This document shows, piece by piece, positions 1 to 6,905 of a stretch of 7,205 nucleotides of DNA; the first letter of the stretch is position 1; the number at the start of each line of letters is the position of its first letter. The position numbers and the translations under genes were made by a program. Origin of the DNA: an uncultured Acetatifactor sp. (GTDB lineage Bacteria; Bacillota; Clostridia; Lachnospirales; Lachnospiraceae); contig CANRZC010000114.1 in assembly GCA_947644185.1 (NCBI GenBank), positions 1 through 7,205 on the forward strand, read 5' to 3'. Under the pieces are notes generated by a model. The model had not been told where the DNA came from. It made no database searches and saw nothing but the letters and a program-made list of their open reading frames with translations.

Positions 1-20
1 GACCAATATGAATAAACTTG

Positions 21-185
21 CTAAAATGTGTTTTTCGGTGTATAGGCGGTCTGAGTCTCCGTCACATAACTATAGCCGTCAATGGTATAGGTCTTGTAGG
101 GAACATCCGCCCTGACCTGCAAAGCAGGCTGCAGCAAGACAATCACGGAAAAGAGAGCCAGCAAACATTTTTTCCACTTATTCAT
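21..185 (-). CDS. Truncated start of an exported NHL-repeat-type protein (54 codons)
   Basis: Reads as a 54-residue product: a signal peptide of about 26 residues (basic MNKWKK, hydrophobic core, VRA cleavage motif), then a mature part beginning DVPYKTYTIDGYSYVTETQ, ending KNTF and a TAG stop. The gene is real at its 5' end: AAGGAGGG lies seven bases before the ATG and overlaps the stop of the upstream permease, with a gap of only 13 bases. From memory, the mature segment resembles the N-terminus of secreted NHL-repeat (beta-propeller) proteins that follow such permease pairs in Lachnospiraceae; those continue for hundreds of residues with FG and YVADTGN-type repeats. Here no propeller follows, and composition turns sharply AT-rich after codon 50 (position 36). 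It is therefore most likely cut by an insertion, rearrangement or assembly edge. A genuine small secreted peptide is the alternative. The role of the full-length family is not established. Confidence 0.65.
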   Translation of the reverse strand: MNKWKKCLLALFSVIVLLQPALQVRADVPYKTYTIDGYSYVTETQTAYTPKNTF

Positions 186-192
186 GCTCTTT

Positions 193-200
193 CCCTCCTT
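193..200 (-). promoter_or_regulatory. Strong ribosome site for the truncated exported protein
   Basis: AAGGAGGG overlaps the TAA of the MalG-type permease gene and sits seven bases before the ATG at 185. It is the main evidence that the short frame at the window edge is a real gene start and not a chance frame. Confidence 0.8.
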
Positions 201-1071
201 ATTTGATGCCGGAATGCGCCATGGTGTTCATGACATTCTTCTGACAGAAGATGAACATGAGCAGATTGGGCACAAACATAATCAGAGTTGCCGCCGCCGC
301 GATTCCCTGTCCGGCCACGGTATTGTTGGCATTGGCCAGGGTATTCATATAGAATGCCAGGGTGCGCAGTCCGTCCTCACTCATATACAGGTTGGAGCTC
401 TCCACATTGGCCCACACCTGCTGGAAGGATAGGATGGCTGCTGTGGCGATAGCAGGCTTGATCATAGGCAGAATGATCTTGCGATATACCACAAAGTCTG
501 TGGCGCCGTCCATGTAAGCCGCATCGATGAGCGCGTCTGGAATCTGGTCAATGAACTGCTTCACCAAAAACAAACTCACCGGCATAGCCAAAAGCGGAAG
601 GATATGTGCCAGATAGTTGTTGGTAATCCCAAGCGTATCAATGACAAGGTAGCGGGGAATCATCACTGCCACAGGCACGAACATCAGTGCCATATTGTTG
701 ATTTCCATCAGGGCATCCTTGCCCTTGAACTTTAATTTCGACAGGGCAAAGCCCGCCGTGGTGGACAAAATAACCGCCAGAACTACATCGGAGATGGTCA
801 CCACTAAGGAGTTGAACACATAGCGGCTCATAGGAATCCCTGATGTCTGTGATGCCTTCATCAGCCCTCTAAAGTTATCCAAGGTAGGGTTCGTCACAAA
901 GAACCGGGGCGGGAAGGCAAACAGCTCTGTCATAGGCTTAAATGCATGACAGAAAATGAAGATGATGGGCAGCAGCATGAGAATCGCCAAAGGCGTCACT
1001 GCCAGTATCAATTTAATCTGCCCTTTTTCAAATTTTTTGGGATTGATGCTACTCCCTTTATATCCAGCCAT
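199..1071 (-). CDS. Carbohydrate ABC transporter permease, MalG type
   Basis: Second membrane subunit, pairing with the MalF-type protein encoded 15 bases upstream. The 290-residue product shows about six membrane segments: roughly 20-43, 88-112, 122-140, 150-171, 203-222 and 257-277. It has typical MalG-family landmarks: FAFPPRFF followed by NPTLDNF (about 51-67), the cytoplasmic EAA loop IDAAYMDGA with IILP at about 182-202, and the conserved tail MAHSGIK. The EAA loop begins D-A-A rather than E-A-A, which is common in this subfamily. AAAGGGGG eight bases before the ATG supports the start at 1071; this ribosome site touches the stop codon of the preceding gene. Tight spacing on both sides puts it in the same transcript. 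No ATP-hydrolysing subunit follows within the window. Confidence 0.94.
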   Translation of the reverse strand: MAGYKGSSINPKKFEKGQIKLILAVTPLAILMLLPIIFIFCHAFKPMTELFAFPPRFFVTNPTLDNFRGLMKASQTSGIPMSRYVFNSLVVTISDVVLAVILSTTAGFALSKLKFKGKDALMEINNMALMFVPVAVMIPRYLVIDTLGITNNYLAHILPLLAMPVSLFLVKQFIDQIPDALIDAAYMDGATDFVVYRKIILPMIKPAIATAAILSFQQVWANVESSNLYMSEDGLRTLAFYMNTLANANNTVAGQGIAAAATLIMFVPNLLMFIFCQKNVMNTMAHSGIK

Positions 1072-1086
1072 TTCTCAATCCCCCTT

Positions 1087-2025
1087 TCAGTCTTTCTCAG
1101 AAAACATAGCCTTCGCCAGTGTGGAGAAGAGCCATATGATTGCCAGTAACACCACAGATACCGCGGCCGCGTAACCCATCTCATAGCGGATAAAGCCATA
1201 GTCCTCTACATGGTTGACAATGAGCTGGGCGCTGTAGCCAGGGGTGGGATTGGTCCCTGTCAGGGCTACGCCGATGGCACCGTTGGCAAAGGTGTTCACC
1301 ACTGCCATAACCGCGCCAAAGAGCATCTGGGGCTTCATGGTGGGAACGGTGATGTATATCATCTCCTGGAACCGATTCTTGATGCCGTCGATGGCACCCG
1401 CCTCATAGAGCTCCTCGTCCGCGTTCAGGATACCTGCCATCATAGCTAAGAACCCTACCCCCATGCTGGACCACAGGGCTACAATAATCACGATGGGCAG
1501 AAGATATCTGGTGTCCACCAGCCATATAATAGGCTCTGTGATGAATCCCAGCTTCATCAGGATGCTGTTAAGGTATCCTGTCTGATCCCCGGTGAAGATG
1601 ATTTTCCACAGCACAGTCATAGCCACACCGCTGGTCATGCTGGGCGAGTAGAAAATCAGTGCCAGAATCGTCCTGGGCACTTTTGAAATCTGTGCCAGAA
1701 CCCATGCCAGCAGGAAGGAGAGGGCGTAACCACCCACACCTACAATCAGCACATAGACTACTGTGTTGGGCAGGACATTCTGCATGAAAATTTCGTCCTG
1801 GGTGAGCAAGTTAATATAGTTCATGAATCCCACAAAGCTGGGAAATTCAATGGTATTAAAATTGGTGAAGGAAAGTCCGATTGCAATCACCATCGGGACG
1901 ATAATGAAGGTGACGAACAAAAGCAGGTAGGGCGCCAAAAACCATTTTGCTGCCGGGTTCGCATTCTCACGTTTGCCGATGCTGTTCTTTTTCTTCGCCG
2001 CTATTTTTCCTTTCGCTGCGCTCAT
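1087..2025 (-). CDS. Carbohydrate ABC transporter permease, MalF/UgpA type
   Basis: One of two inner-membrane subunits of a carbohydrate-uptake-1 type ABC importer. The 312-residue protein has a basic cytoplasmic N-terminus (many Lys within residues 5-19) and about six membrane segments: roughly 28-53, 84-112, 119-144, 170-198, 234-256 and 284-306. The EAA loop that docks on the ATPase is visible at about 207-231, with YEAGAIDG followed by TVP and KP. Length and order match MalF-like permeases without the large periplasmic domain. The start overlaps the binding-protein stop by four bases (ATGA), which suggests translational coupling. Its ribosome site, AAGGGGGTGAT, lies inside the end of the binding-protein gene and differs from the AAGGAGGTGAT ideal by one base. 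No domain is missing. Substrate specificity cannot be read from the permease itself. Confidence 0.94.
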   Translation of the reverse strand: MSAAKGKIAAKKKNSIGKRENANPAAKWFLAPYLLLFVTFIIVPMVIAIGLSFTNFNTIEFPSFVGFMNYINLLTQDEIFMQNVLPNTVVYVLIVGVGGYALSFLLAWVLAQISKVPRTILALIFYSPSMTSGVAMTVLWKIIFTGDQTGYLNSILMKLGFITEPIIWLVDTRYLLPIVIIVALWSSMGVGFLAMMAGILNADEELYEAGAIDGIKNRFQEMIYITVPTMKPQMLFGAVMAVVNTFANGAIGVALTGTNPTPGYSAQLIVNHVEDYGFIRYEMGYAAAVSVVLLAIIWLFSTLAKAMFSEKD

Positions 2026-5000
2026 TCCACATCACCCCCTTTTTCATCCTCTCCTGTCTTTCCCAGAATCTCCCTTACCCGTTCCAGGGTGGGAACCTCG
2101 TAGGGCGTAATCACATTGCCATTGGCGTCATTGTAGCCAAACTCCTCCAGCTTTCGCTCTGTCTCACGATTGATGCGCTTCACTGCGTTGTCCAATGTAC
2201 GCCTTAGATTCTTGCCGTCTACCACTATGGAGTTGTAGGCATTTGAAATTTCGCGTTCTACCATGTAAGAGCCAGGCAACCTAGGCGATTCATTGATCCA
2301 CTCCGCCTGGGCTAAAATGGTCTCCTTATCCCTCGTCTTCCAGGGCAGCATGGAGAAGGCTTCCTTGTTGGCTGTATTCCACAGGAAGGAGCTTCCATAT
2401 GTGATCTGCACGGTCTGGCCGAATGCCGCCTGCACCTCCGCAGAGGACCACCATTTCATGAACTCCCATGCCTTCGCCTCACGCTCCGGATCCGATGTAA
2501 ACATCACTGTGCTCTCTGCGCCGCCTGCAGAATACCGCAGTACATTGCCATTCTCGTCTACCGTACCAGGTACCATATAGATATCCCAACTGTTTGCGAT
2601 CTCTGGCGCCGCGTTTAACAGCATATTGTAGACCGAGTAGTCCGCGATACCGATAGGCATGGATCCATTTCGGAAATGCTGATAAAAATTCGGGATGTCT
2701 TTTGGCAGGTTATAAATGGTAAACAGCTCTGTCAGCTCCTTGAATCCCTTCACAGAGCCCTCGCTGGTGAGATTGGAATCCCCTGCGAACTGTGTGTACA
2801 GGGAGCCGCCATTTTGCAAAATCAAAGGCGTAGTGCCATGGAAATTTCGCATAGCCAGCATACCTGCTGTGGGATAGTAGAAATTCATGCCTCTCATCTG
2901 TAGGGAGGGCAAGAGATTTTTTACATCCTGCAGAGTATCGGGAGGTTCCAGGCCCAGCTTGTCAAAAATGTCCGTCCTCACATACAGTACCCAGAAGTTC
3001 ATGGTCTCCGGCAATGCGTAGATGCCATCCCCTATGGTGGCAGGCACCAGCAGACCCTCCTCAAAGCGATTTGCCACTTCTATGAAATCATCAAACTCCG
3101 TCAGATCCTTGATAGCGCCTCGGATGCCCAGTTCGAAGGGAACCGCATAGTTAATACCTGTGGCAATGTCCGGCGCATCTCCCGACGCATTGGCCAGAAT
3201 CAGCTTGTTCTGGTCCGGCATCAGCGCCAGATCCACCTGAATGCCGGTCTTCGCTGTAAAGTCCTCATCGATCATTTTCTGCATGATCTCCAGATACTGC
3301 CTGGAACGGTTCACCCACACCTGCAGATGCTCTGGATCATTGTTGCTGGTGGAATAGGCCTGGGATGTGAAGGATGTGAAGAACCGCTTCACTCCTGCGC
3401 CTATGGAGGCGAAGAAGCCTGCCTGTTTCGGAAGCTTTGCGCCCTCCTGATACAGATAGATTCTGTCGATCCCCAGTTCATTTTTGTTCAGGCTGTCGAT
3501 CAGGTTTGCCAAAAACTGGTTCACAGAGTTGGTACTGGTGGTCAGCTCGGAGACACGGTATGCCAGCTCATCTGGCTCCGCTGCAAGGCTGCGCAGCTGT
3601 TCCGCCGCCACGGTGGCAGAGGAGAACGCACCGATCTTTTTTACCTTCGGATTGTAGACCTTCACGCTTTCGCACAGCTCATCCAGCGTATCCGCATATT
3701 CCTCCAGTCGTGTAATGGCGTCCGGTATGTACTTCTCAATGTCCAGATCTCTGTACTTATCCTTATTGTTGCCTGCGACTTTTGTGATCTCCAGGTTCAG
3801 ATTGTTCACACCGCCCATGATTTTGTCCACATTCTCCAACACATGGCGGATAGGATCTGCGGAAATGGTAAAGGAGATGGTGTGAAGGCCGGCATCCAGA
3901 TCCAGGCTTAAGTAATTGCCCTGGGTGTCTGCCAAAGTCTCAACCTGATAACTCTTGCCGTAATTTAGCCCATAGTTATAGAATGCACTGTTGGGGACTT
4001 TACCGTCCACCTCTACATTGAGGAATACCGGGAAATCCGCTTTCTCGCTCTGTTTGTAATTCAGTGCCAGATAATAGGTTCCCCCTTGCTCCACCTGGAA
4101 TTCATAGGTGATTTTCTGGCCGGCATCCTTGAAGGAAGCGTTGTCGATGGTATTTAACGCTTTCGTCTCCACCTCGTAAGGCTCCAGATCCACATCCAAT
4201 TCACAGGCCGCACGGATGGAAGAGGCATTCCGGTAGGTCATCTGTTCCGCCTGAATGGAAATCAGGTTACTGCCCTCCGCTTTTTTGGAGCCGGTGTATT
4301 CTGGGATAGCCGGTTCCTGCGTCAGATAGATATTACCCAGAAGCATGGTGCCCTCTATCATGGTAATTTCCAATTCATTGGCGCCTTTTTGCAGCTCTAT
4401 TGCCAAAGGCTGGGAATGGCGGTAGCTGGCATCCTGTACATACTTGCTCTCCCACTCTACGATCTTGTCGGGTACTGGCACGATCTGGTTGCCATATCTG
4501 TCGAAGGACGCCTGTTCCGGGTCCTTCCAGGCAGCCTCAAACTCCAGATCCCGCAGCTCGTAGAACTGATACTCCCCGTTCACCTTCATAGACAGTTCCA
4601 GAGGGAGCACACTGCTGCCTGCGTCCAGATAATCCAGACTGACATAGTAGCGGGCTGTCTCAGGGGCCTCCACTGTCACGATGCCGCTGTGGTGGATTTC
4701 CAGCTTTACCACATCTCCAGTGCCCTCTTCCAATCCGTATTCGTCAGGGACAATCTCTGTGCCCACCAGCGGCTTAAAGTTCTTCGCCGCAGGGATACAG
4801 ATAGGATCCCCCTGATAATAGGGACTGGTTTGACTCTGGCTGATTACAGTGTAATTCATGTCATACATGTCGTTGGAAAAGTCATCCGTGATATAATTGG
4901 ATGCCGTCTCCCCGTTGACCACACCGTCCGCAGCCGCTTTGTCACCGGTTTCCCCGTCCGTGGCACAGACTGTCAGACTGCTGGCAGCCATAGCCGCCGC

Positions 5001-5045
5001 CAGGGTCCAGGCCAGCATTCTGTGCCTTTTCTTTCTTGGAAACAT
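2022..5045 (-). CDS. Large exported ABC sugar-binding protein with N-terminal beta-rich modules
   Basis: Predicted extracellular solute-binding protein for the adjacent permeases, presumably capturing arabino-oligosaccharides. At 1007 residues it is more than twice the usual 400-450. Residues 1-29 form a signal peptide: basic RKKRHR, an Ala-rich core, and a possible signal-peptidase-I site after VCA (27-29). LTVC at 24-27 is a poor lipobox because Val sits before Cys. Two beta-rich, carbohydrate-binding-module-like segments follow (about 110-243 and 261-422). A helical linker (about 430-535) and an amphipathic Phe-rich stretch (about 540-562) lead to the family 1 binding domain (about 572-970), with features such as MPDQNKLILANASGDAPDIA, ALPETMNFWVLYVRTDIFDKLG, GIADYSVYNMLL, and FMKWWSSAEVQ. 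A purine-rich Shine-Dalgarno region (AAGGAAGGTGAAGGT) directly precedes the ATG. The stop overlaps the next start as ATGA. Transport role is strong from family and neighbours; the ligand is inferred from the GH43 gene. Confidence 0.92.
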   Translation of the reverse strand: MFPRKKRHRMLAWTLAAAMAASSLTVCATDGETGDKAAADGVVNGETASNYITDDFSNDMYDMNYTVISQSQTSPYYQGDPICIPAAKNFKPLVGTEIVPDEYGLEEGTGDVVKLEIHHSGIVTVEAPETARYYVSLDYLDAGSSVLPLELSMKVNGEYQFYELRDLEFEAAWKDPEQASFDRYGNQIVPVPDKIVEWESKYVQDASYRHSQPLAIELQKGANELEITMIEGTMLLGNIYLTQEPAIPEYTGSKKAEGSNLISIQAEQMTYRNASSIRAACELDVDLEPYEVETKALNTIDNASFKDAGQKITYEFQVEQGGTYYLALNYKQSEKADFPVFLNVEVDGKVPNSAFYNYGLNYGKSYQVETLADTQGNYLSLDLDAGLHTISFTISADPIRHVLENVDKIMGGVNNLNLEITKVAGNNKDKYRDLDIEKYIPDAITRLEEYADTLDELCESVKVYNPKVKKIGAFSSATVAAEQLRSLAAEPDELAYRVSELTTSTNSVNQFLANLIDSLNKNELGIDRIYLYQEGAKLPKQAGFFASIGAGVKRFFTSFTSQAYSTSNNDPEHLQVWVNRSRQYLEIMQKMIDEDFTAKTGIQVDLALMPDQNKLILANASGDAPDIATGINYAVPFELGIRGAIKDLTEFDDFIEVANRFEEGLLVPATIGDGIYALPETMNFWVLYVRTDIFDKLGLEPPDTLQDVKNLLPSLQMRGMNFYYPTAGMLAMRNFHGTTPLILQNGGSLYTQFAGDSNLTSEGSVKGFKELTELFTIYNLPKDIPNFYQHFRNGSMPIGIADYSVYNMLLNAAPEIANSWDIYMVPGTVDENGNVLRYSAGGAESTVMFTSDPEREAKAWEFMKWWSSAEVQAAFGQTVQITYGSSFLWNTANKEAFSMLPWKTRDKETILAQAEWINESPRLPGSYMVEREISNAYNSIVVDGKNLRRTLDNAVKRINRETERKLEEFGYNDANGNVITPYEVPTLERVREILGKTGEDEKGGDVE
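2032..2042 (-). promoter_or_regulatory. Near-perfect ribosome site inside the binding-protein 3' end
   Basis: AAGGGGGTGAT differs by one base from the ideal AAGGAGGTGAT and lies five bases before the permease ATG, within the last codons of the upstream gene. Together with the ATGA overlap it points to coupled translation. Confidence 0.7.
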
Positions 5046-5058
5046 ACCTTCACCTTCC

Positions 5059-5103
5059 TTTCAGCAGCCGCTTCCTTAAGGCGGTTGCTTTTTTATGCTG
5101 AAA
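5059..5103 (-). promoter_or_regulatory. Intercistronic hairpin with two alternative pairings, GH43/binding-protein gap
   Basis: The 68-base gap holds a 9-bp stem (5063-5071 with 5081-5089, one G-T pair, 9-base loop). A competing or enclosing 8-bp stem pairs TTTCAGCA (5059-5066) with TGCTGAAA (5096-5103). Both use AGCA at 5063-5066. In the operon direction no U-run follows; instead the purine-rich ribosome site of the binding-protein gene comes directly after. On the plus strand the inner stem is followed by TTTTTT. Likely an mRNA-stability, processing or translation-control element that helps set binding-protein levels. Confidence 0.5.
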
Positions 5104-5113
5104 AATAGATTTT

Positions 5114-6724
5114 CTATTGCGCCGCATAACCGCTTCCCCAGATTGCGTATCCCTTGTCGGAAAGCGCTGTGAATGTGTACACGTTCTTATAGCCAAACTG
5201 ATCCCATTCCAGAATCCATTCTCCCCTGTACTCTATTCCATTGAGTACGATGACCGCCTCGTGGCCGTTCTTTAACTCCCAGGTACCTTCATAGCTACCG
5301 CTTATGGTGTGGTCTGCCTCCAGTACAATATCCTCCGACATCCTGGTGACGGAAGAGATATTGTGCATATGATTAAATACTTTATAAGCACCGGGAATCG
5401 CTGATTCCTCCAGATCTTCCAGCTTCTCTCCCGCATAGCGGTAAGGGGAGACCACTGGCCATCCATCCTCATTCATAAACATCTGATGTACCCTTACCTG
5501 ATGCTGTTCCCCCTTGCCCTCGAATCTGGTGTGGAAGAACAGGAAATACTGTCCTGTCTCTTCCTCATAAGTAGCACTGTTGTGTCCTGGAGACACATAG
5601 CCGCTTCTGAATTTCCCATTTTCACCCTCCATATAGGGGAAGGAGAAATTGCCCATGAGCTTGACGCCATATTTCCCTGCTGTGGAATCATCGAAGAAGC
5701 TTCCCGGAGCTCCCTTGCATTCCGCCATATCCTGTCCCTCGCTGTCCACGTAAGGGCCGTCTGGATTCTGGGATCTGCACACGCGAATATTGTATCCGCC
5801 GTCAGCCGCCAGCCCTCCAAAGGAAAGGAAAAGGTAATAATACTCTGTCTCCGGGCTGTATAAAATGTAAGGTGCCTCTATCCGCAAATGATTGCCCCCC
5901 AGGAGCTTTTTCCCATAGCCGCTCTCCAGAGGCAGTCCTGTCTGGGCATCTAGCTCTAAAATATAGATCCCCCCTGAATAGGATCCATACACCATCCAAA
6001 GCCTGCCCTCCTTGTCAAAGAACACACAGGGGTCTACCGCGTTGGGCTCTACCGTAGCGTCGTACACATCTCCCTCCTCGTCCGGCGTGGCCGCATCCTG
6101 TCCTGACTTAAGGAGAATGCCCAAATCCTCATAAGGCCCCTCCACATTGTCCGCCACCGCTATCCCCAGAGCGGAGAGAGGTGAGCTTCCCTGACAGTTG
6201 CAATAATACATATAAAATCTGCCGTCAGAGAGCTGAATCACATCCGGTGCCCAAAAGGTATCTGTCTGGGCCCACTCAAAAGCCTCTTTCATCTCCTCTT
6301 TGGCATTTGGAATAATGACATTATCCGGCTTCACATCTGAGTCGATCAGCGTCCAATTCATCAGATCCTCGGTTTTCGCTGCTGCCAAATGGGAACCGAA
6401 TACATACCAGGTCCCATCCACCTTAATCACAGAAGGATCATGTACTGTGACCTCCTCATAGGTATGCTCTACCAATGTCTCCCCTGTCAGGTCCACTCCC
6501 TGCAAATAGGCAGGCAATGCCGATTCCTCCTGCTCCTCTGCTCCTGTCTCCTCTGCTGTGCTGTCCTGTCCTTCCGGACTGCCTTCCAGGCTCTGTTCCT
6601 CCTGCGTCACACTGTGGGTAAGGGAGCCCGACGTCTCAGATGCATTGCTCCCACCCTGGGCTCCACAGCCTGTCATGATCCCCACTGCTGCTGTCATGCC
6701 AAGTAGATACCACCTTTTCTTCAT
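5114..6724 (-). CDS. Surface lipoprotein GH43 endo-alpha-1,5-L-arabinanase (Abn2-like)
   Basis: Predicted secreted, lipid-anchored enzyme that hydrolyses internal alpha-1,5 bonds of arabinan outside the cell. The 536-residue product starts with a lipoprotein signal: basic MKKR, a hydrophobic core, and lipobox IMTGC with Cys20. An acidic Ser/Gly/Glu-rich tether follows (about 21-75). The five-bladed GH43 domain (about 85-435) shows the expected triad: base Asp96 in HDPSV, pKa-tuning Asp231 in AVDP, and acid Glu283 in RIEAP. His381 in PGHNS is the likely calcium/active-site His. Residues about 440-536 look like the beta-barrel C-terminal domain of Bacillus subtilis Abn2; many blocks match my memory of that protein (YVFGSHLA, YGSYSGGI, GYGKKLLGGNH, RVHQ, PYRYAGE). 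A longer frame begins at 6802, but 6724 is preferred because it has GGGGAG five bases upstream and puts the signal peptide at the N-terminus. One oddity is RIEAP where Abn2 has RIEGP. First gene of the operon. Family is firm; exact substrate is inferred from similarity. Confidence 0.9.
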   Translation of the reverse strand: MKKRWYLLGMTAAVGIMTGCGAQGGSNASETSGSLTHSVTQEEQSLEGSPEGQDSTAEETGAEEQEESALPAYLQGVDLTGETLVEHTYEEVTVHDPSVIKVDGTWYVFGSHLAAAKTEDLMNWTLIDSDVKPDNVIIPNAKEEMKEAFEWAQTDTFWAPDVIQLSDGRFYMYYCNCQGSSPLSALGIAVADNVEGPYEDLGILLKSGQDAATPDEEGDVYDATVEPNAVDPCVFFDKEGRLWMVYGSYSGGIYILELDAQTGLPLESGYGKKLLGGNHLRIEAPYILYSPETEYYYLFLSFGGLAADGGYNIRVCRSQNPDGPYVDSEGQDMAECKGAPGSFFDDSTAGKYGVKLMGNFSFPYMEGENGKFRSGYVSPGHNSATYEEETGQYFLFFHTRFEGKGEQHQVRVHQMFMNEDGWPVVSPYRYAGEKLEDLEESAIPGAYKVFNHMHNISSVTRMSEDIVLEADHTISGSYEGTWELKNGHEAVIVLNGIEYRGEWILEWDQFGYKNVYTFTALSDKGYAIWGSGYAAQ

Positions 6725-6729
6725 ACTTT

Positions 6730-6735
6730 CTCCCC
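6730..6735 (-). promoter_or_regulatory. Ribosome binding site that sets the GH43 start
   Basis: GGGGAG lies five bases before the ATG at 6724. The alternative in-frame ATG at 6802 has only GACCTG ahead of it, so this site decides in favour of the shorter protein with an N-terminal lipoprotein signal. Confidence 0.75.
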
Positions 6736-6747
6736 ATGTCTTTCCCC

Positions 6748-6775
6748 GCACCTGTGGGCTACCAGCCCCAGGTGC
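6748..6775 (-). promoter_or_regulatory. Strong hairpin in the leader just before the GH43 ribosome site
   Basis: GCACCTG plus GGGCT on one arm pairs with AGCCC plus CAGGTGC on the other: 12 base pairs with one bulged base and a 3-base loop. It ends 23 bases before the GH43 ATG and 12 bases before its GGGGAG. No U-run follows in the operon direction. It may tune access to the ribosome site or protect the transcript. Confidence 0.5.
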
Positions 6776-6831
6776 AGCTATGCCGTTGCTTTCTTTTGCC
6801 ATCAGGTCAAATTTAGTCGATACAATTTATG

Positions 6832-6845
6832 TAAAATAATTTAGA
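6832..6845. repeat. Second copy of the TAAAATAWTTTAGA element
   Basis: TAAAATAATTTAGA matches 13 of 14 bases of the palindrome arm at 7152-7165, in the same orientation. It overlaps a further inverted repeat, TTTAG-N6-CTAAA, at 6840-6855. It lies in the leader, about 55-68 bases downstream of the predicted P2 start. Confidence 0.35.
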
Positions 6846-6873
6846 TAAAGCTAAACATATCGGTAATAAATTT

Positions 6874-6896
6874 GCGGGAAAGGAAAACCTACCCGC
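6874..6896 (-). promoter_or_regulatory. Stem-loop at the predicted 5' end of the P2 transcript
   Basis: Arms GCGGG and CCCGC (5 bp) enclose a second 3-bp stem, AGG with CCT, around a TTTT loop (minus-strand reading), separated by a small internal bulge. It begins within a few bases of the predicted P2 start. There is no U-run after it on the minus strand, so it is not an intrinsic terminator in the operon direction. Likely a 5' stabilising hairpin, or a DNA operator overlapping the start site. Confidence 0.4.
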
Positions 6897-6905
6897 TTAC
6901 CCTCT

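Noticed and set aside
3327..3911. Plus-strand 194-codon frame opposite the binding-protein linker
   Set aside because: Antisense shadow: Cys/Leu/Gln-rich with no domain, no ribosome site and no partner genes on that strand.
5063..5094. Intrinsic terminator for the minus-strand operon
   Set aside because: The T-run follows the stem only on the plus strand. In the operon direction the stem leads straight into a ribosome site, so termination there is not supported.
4389..5108. Long plus-strand frame opposite the 5' part of the binding-protein gene
   Set aside because: It is fully antisense to a clear gene, has no ribosome site or recognisable motif, and is explained by the codon pattern of the real gene.
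6725..6802. N-terminal extension of the GH43 protein from an ATG at 6802
   Set aside because: No ribosome site before it, it would bury the lipoprotein signal 26 residues inside the protein, and it spans a strong hairpin. The start at 6724 has GGGGAG and a standard signal.
6887..6900. Catabolite-repression (cre-like) site around TAAGCGGG at the P2 start
   Set aside because: Only a short core resembles the consensus and the dyad symmetry is missing.
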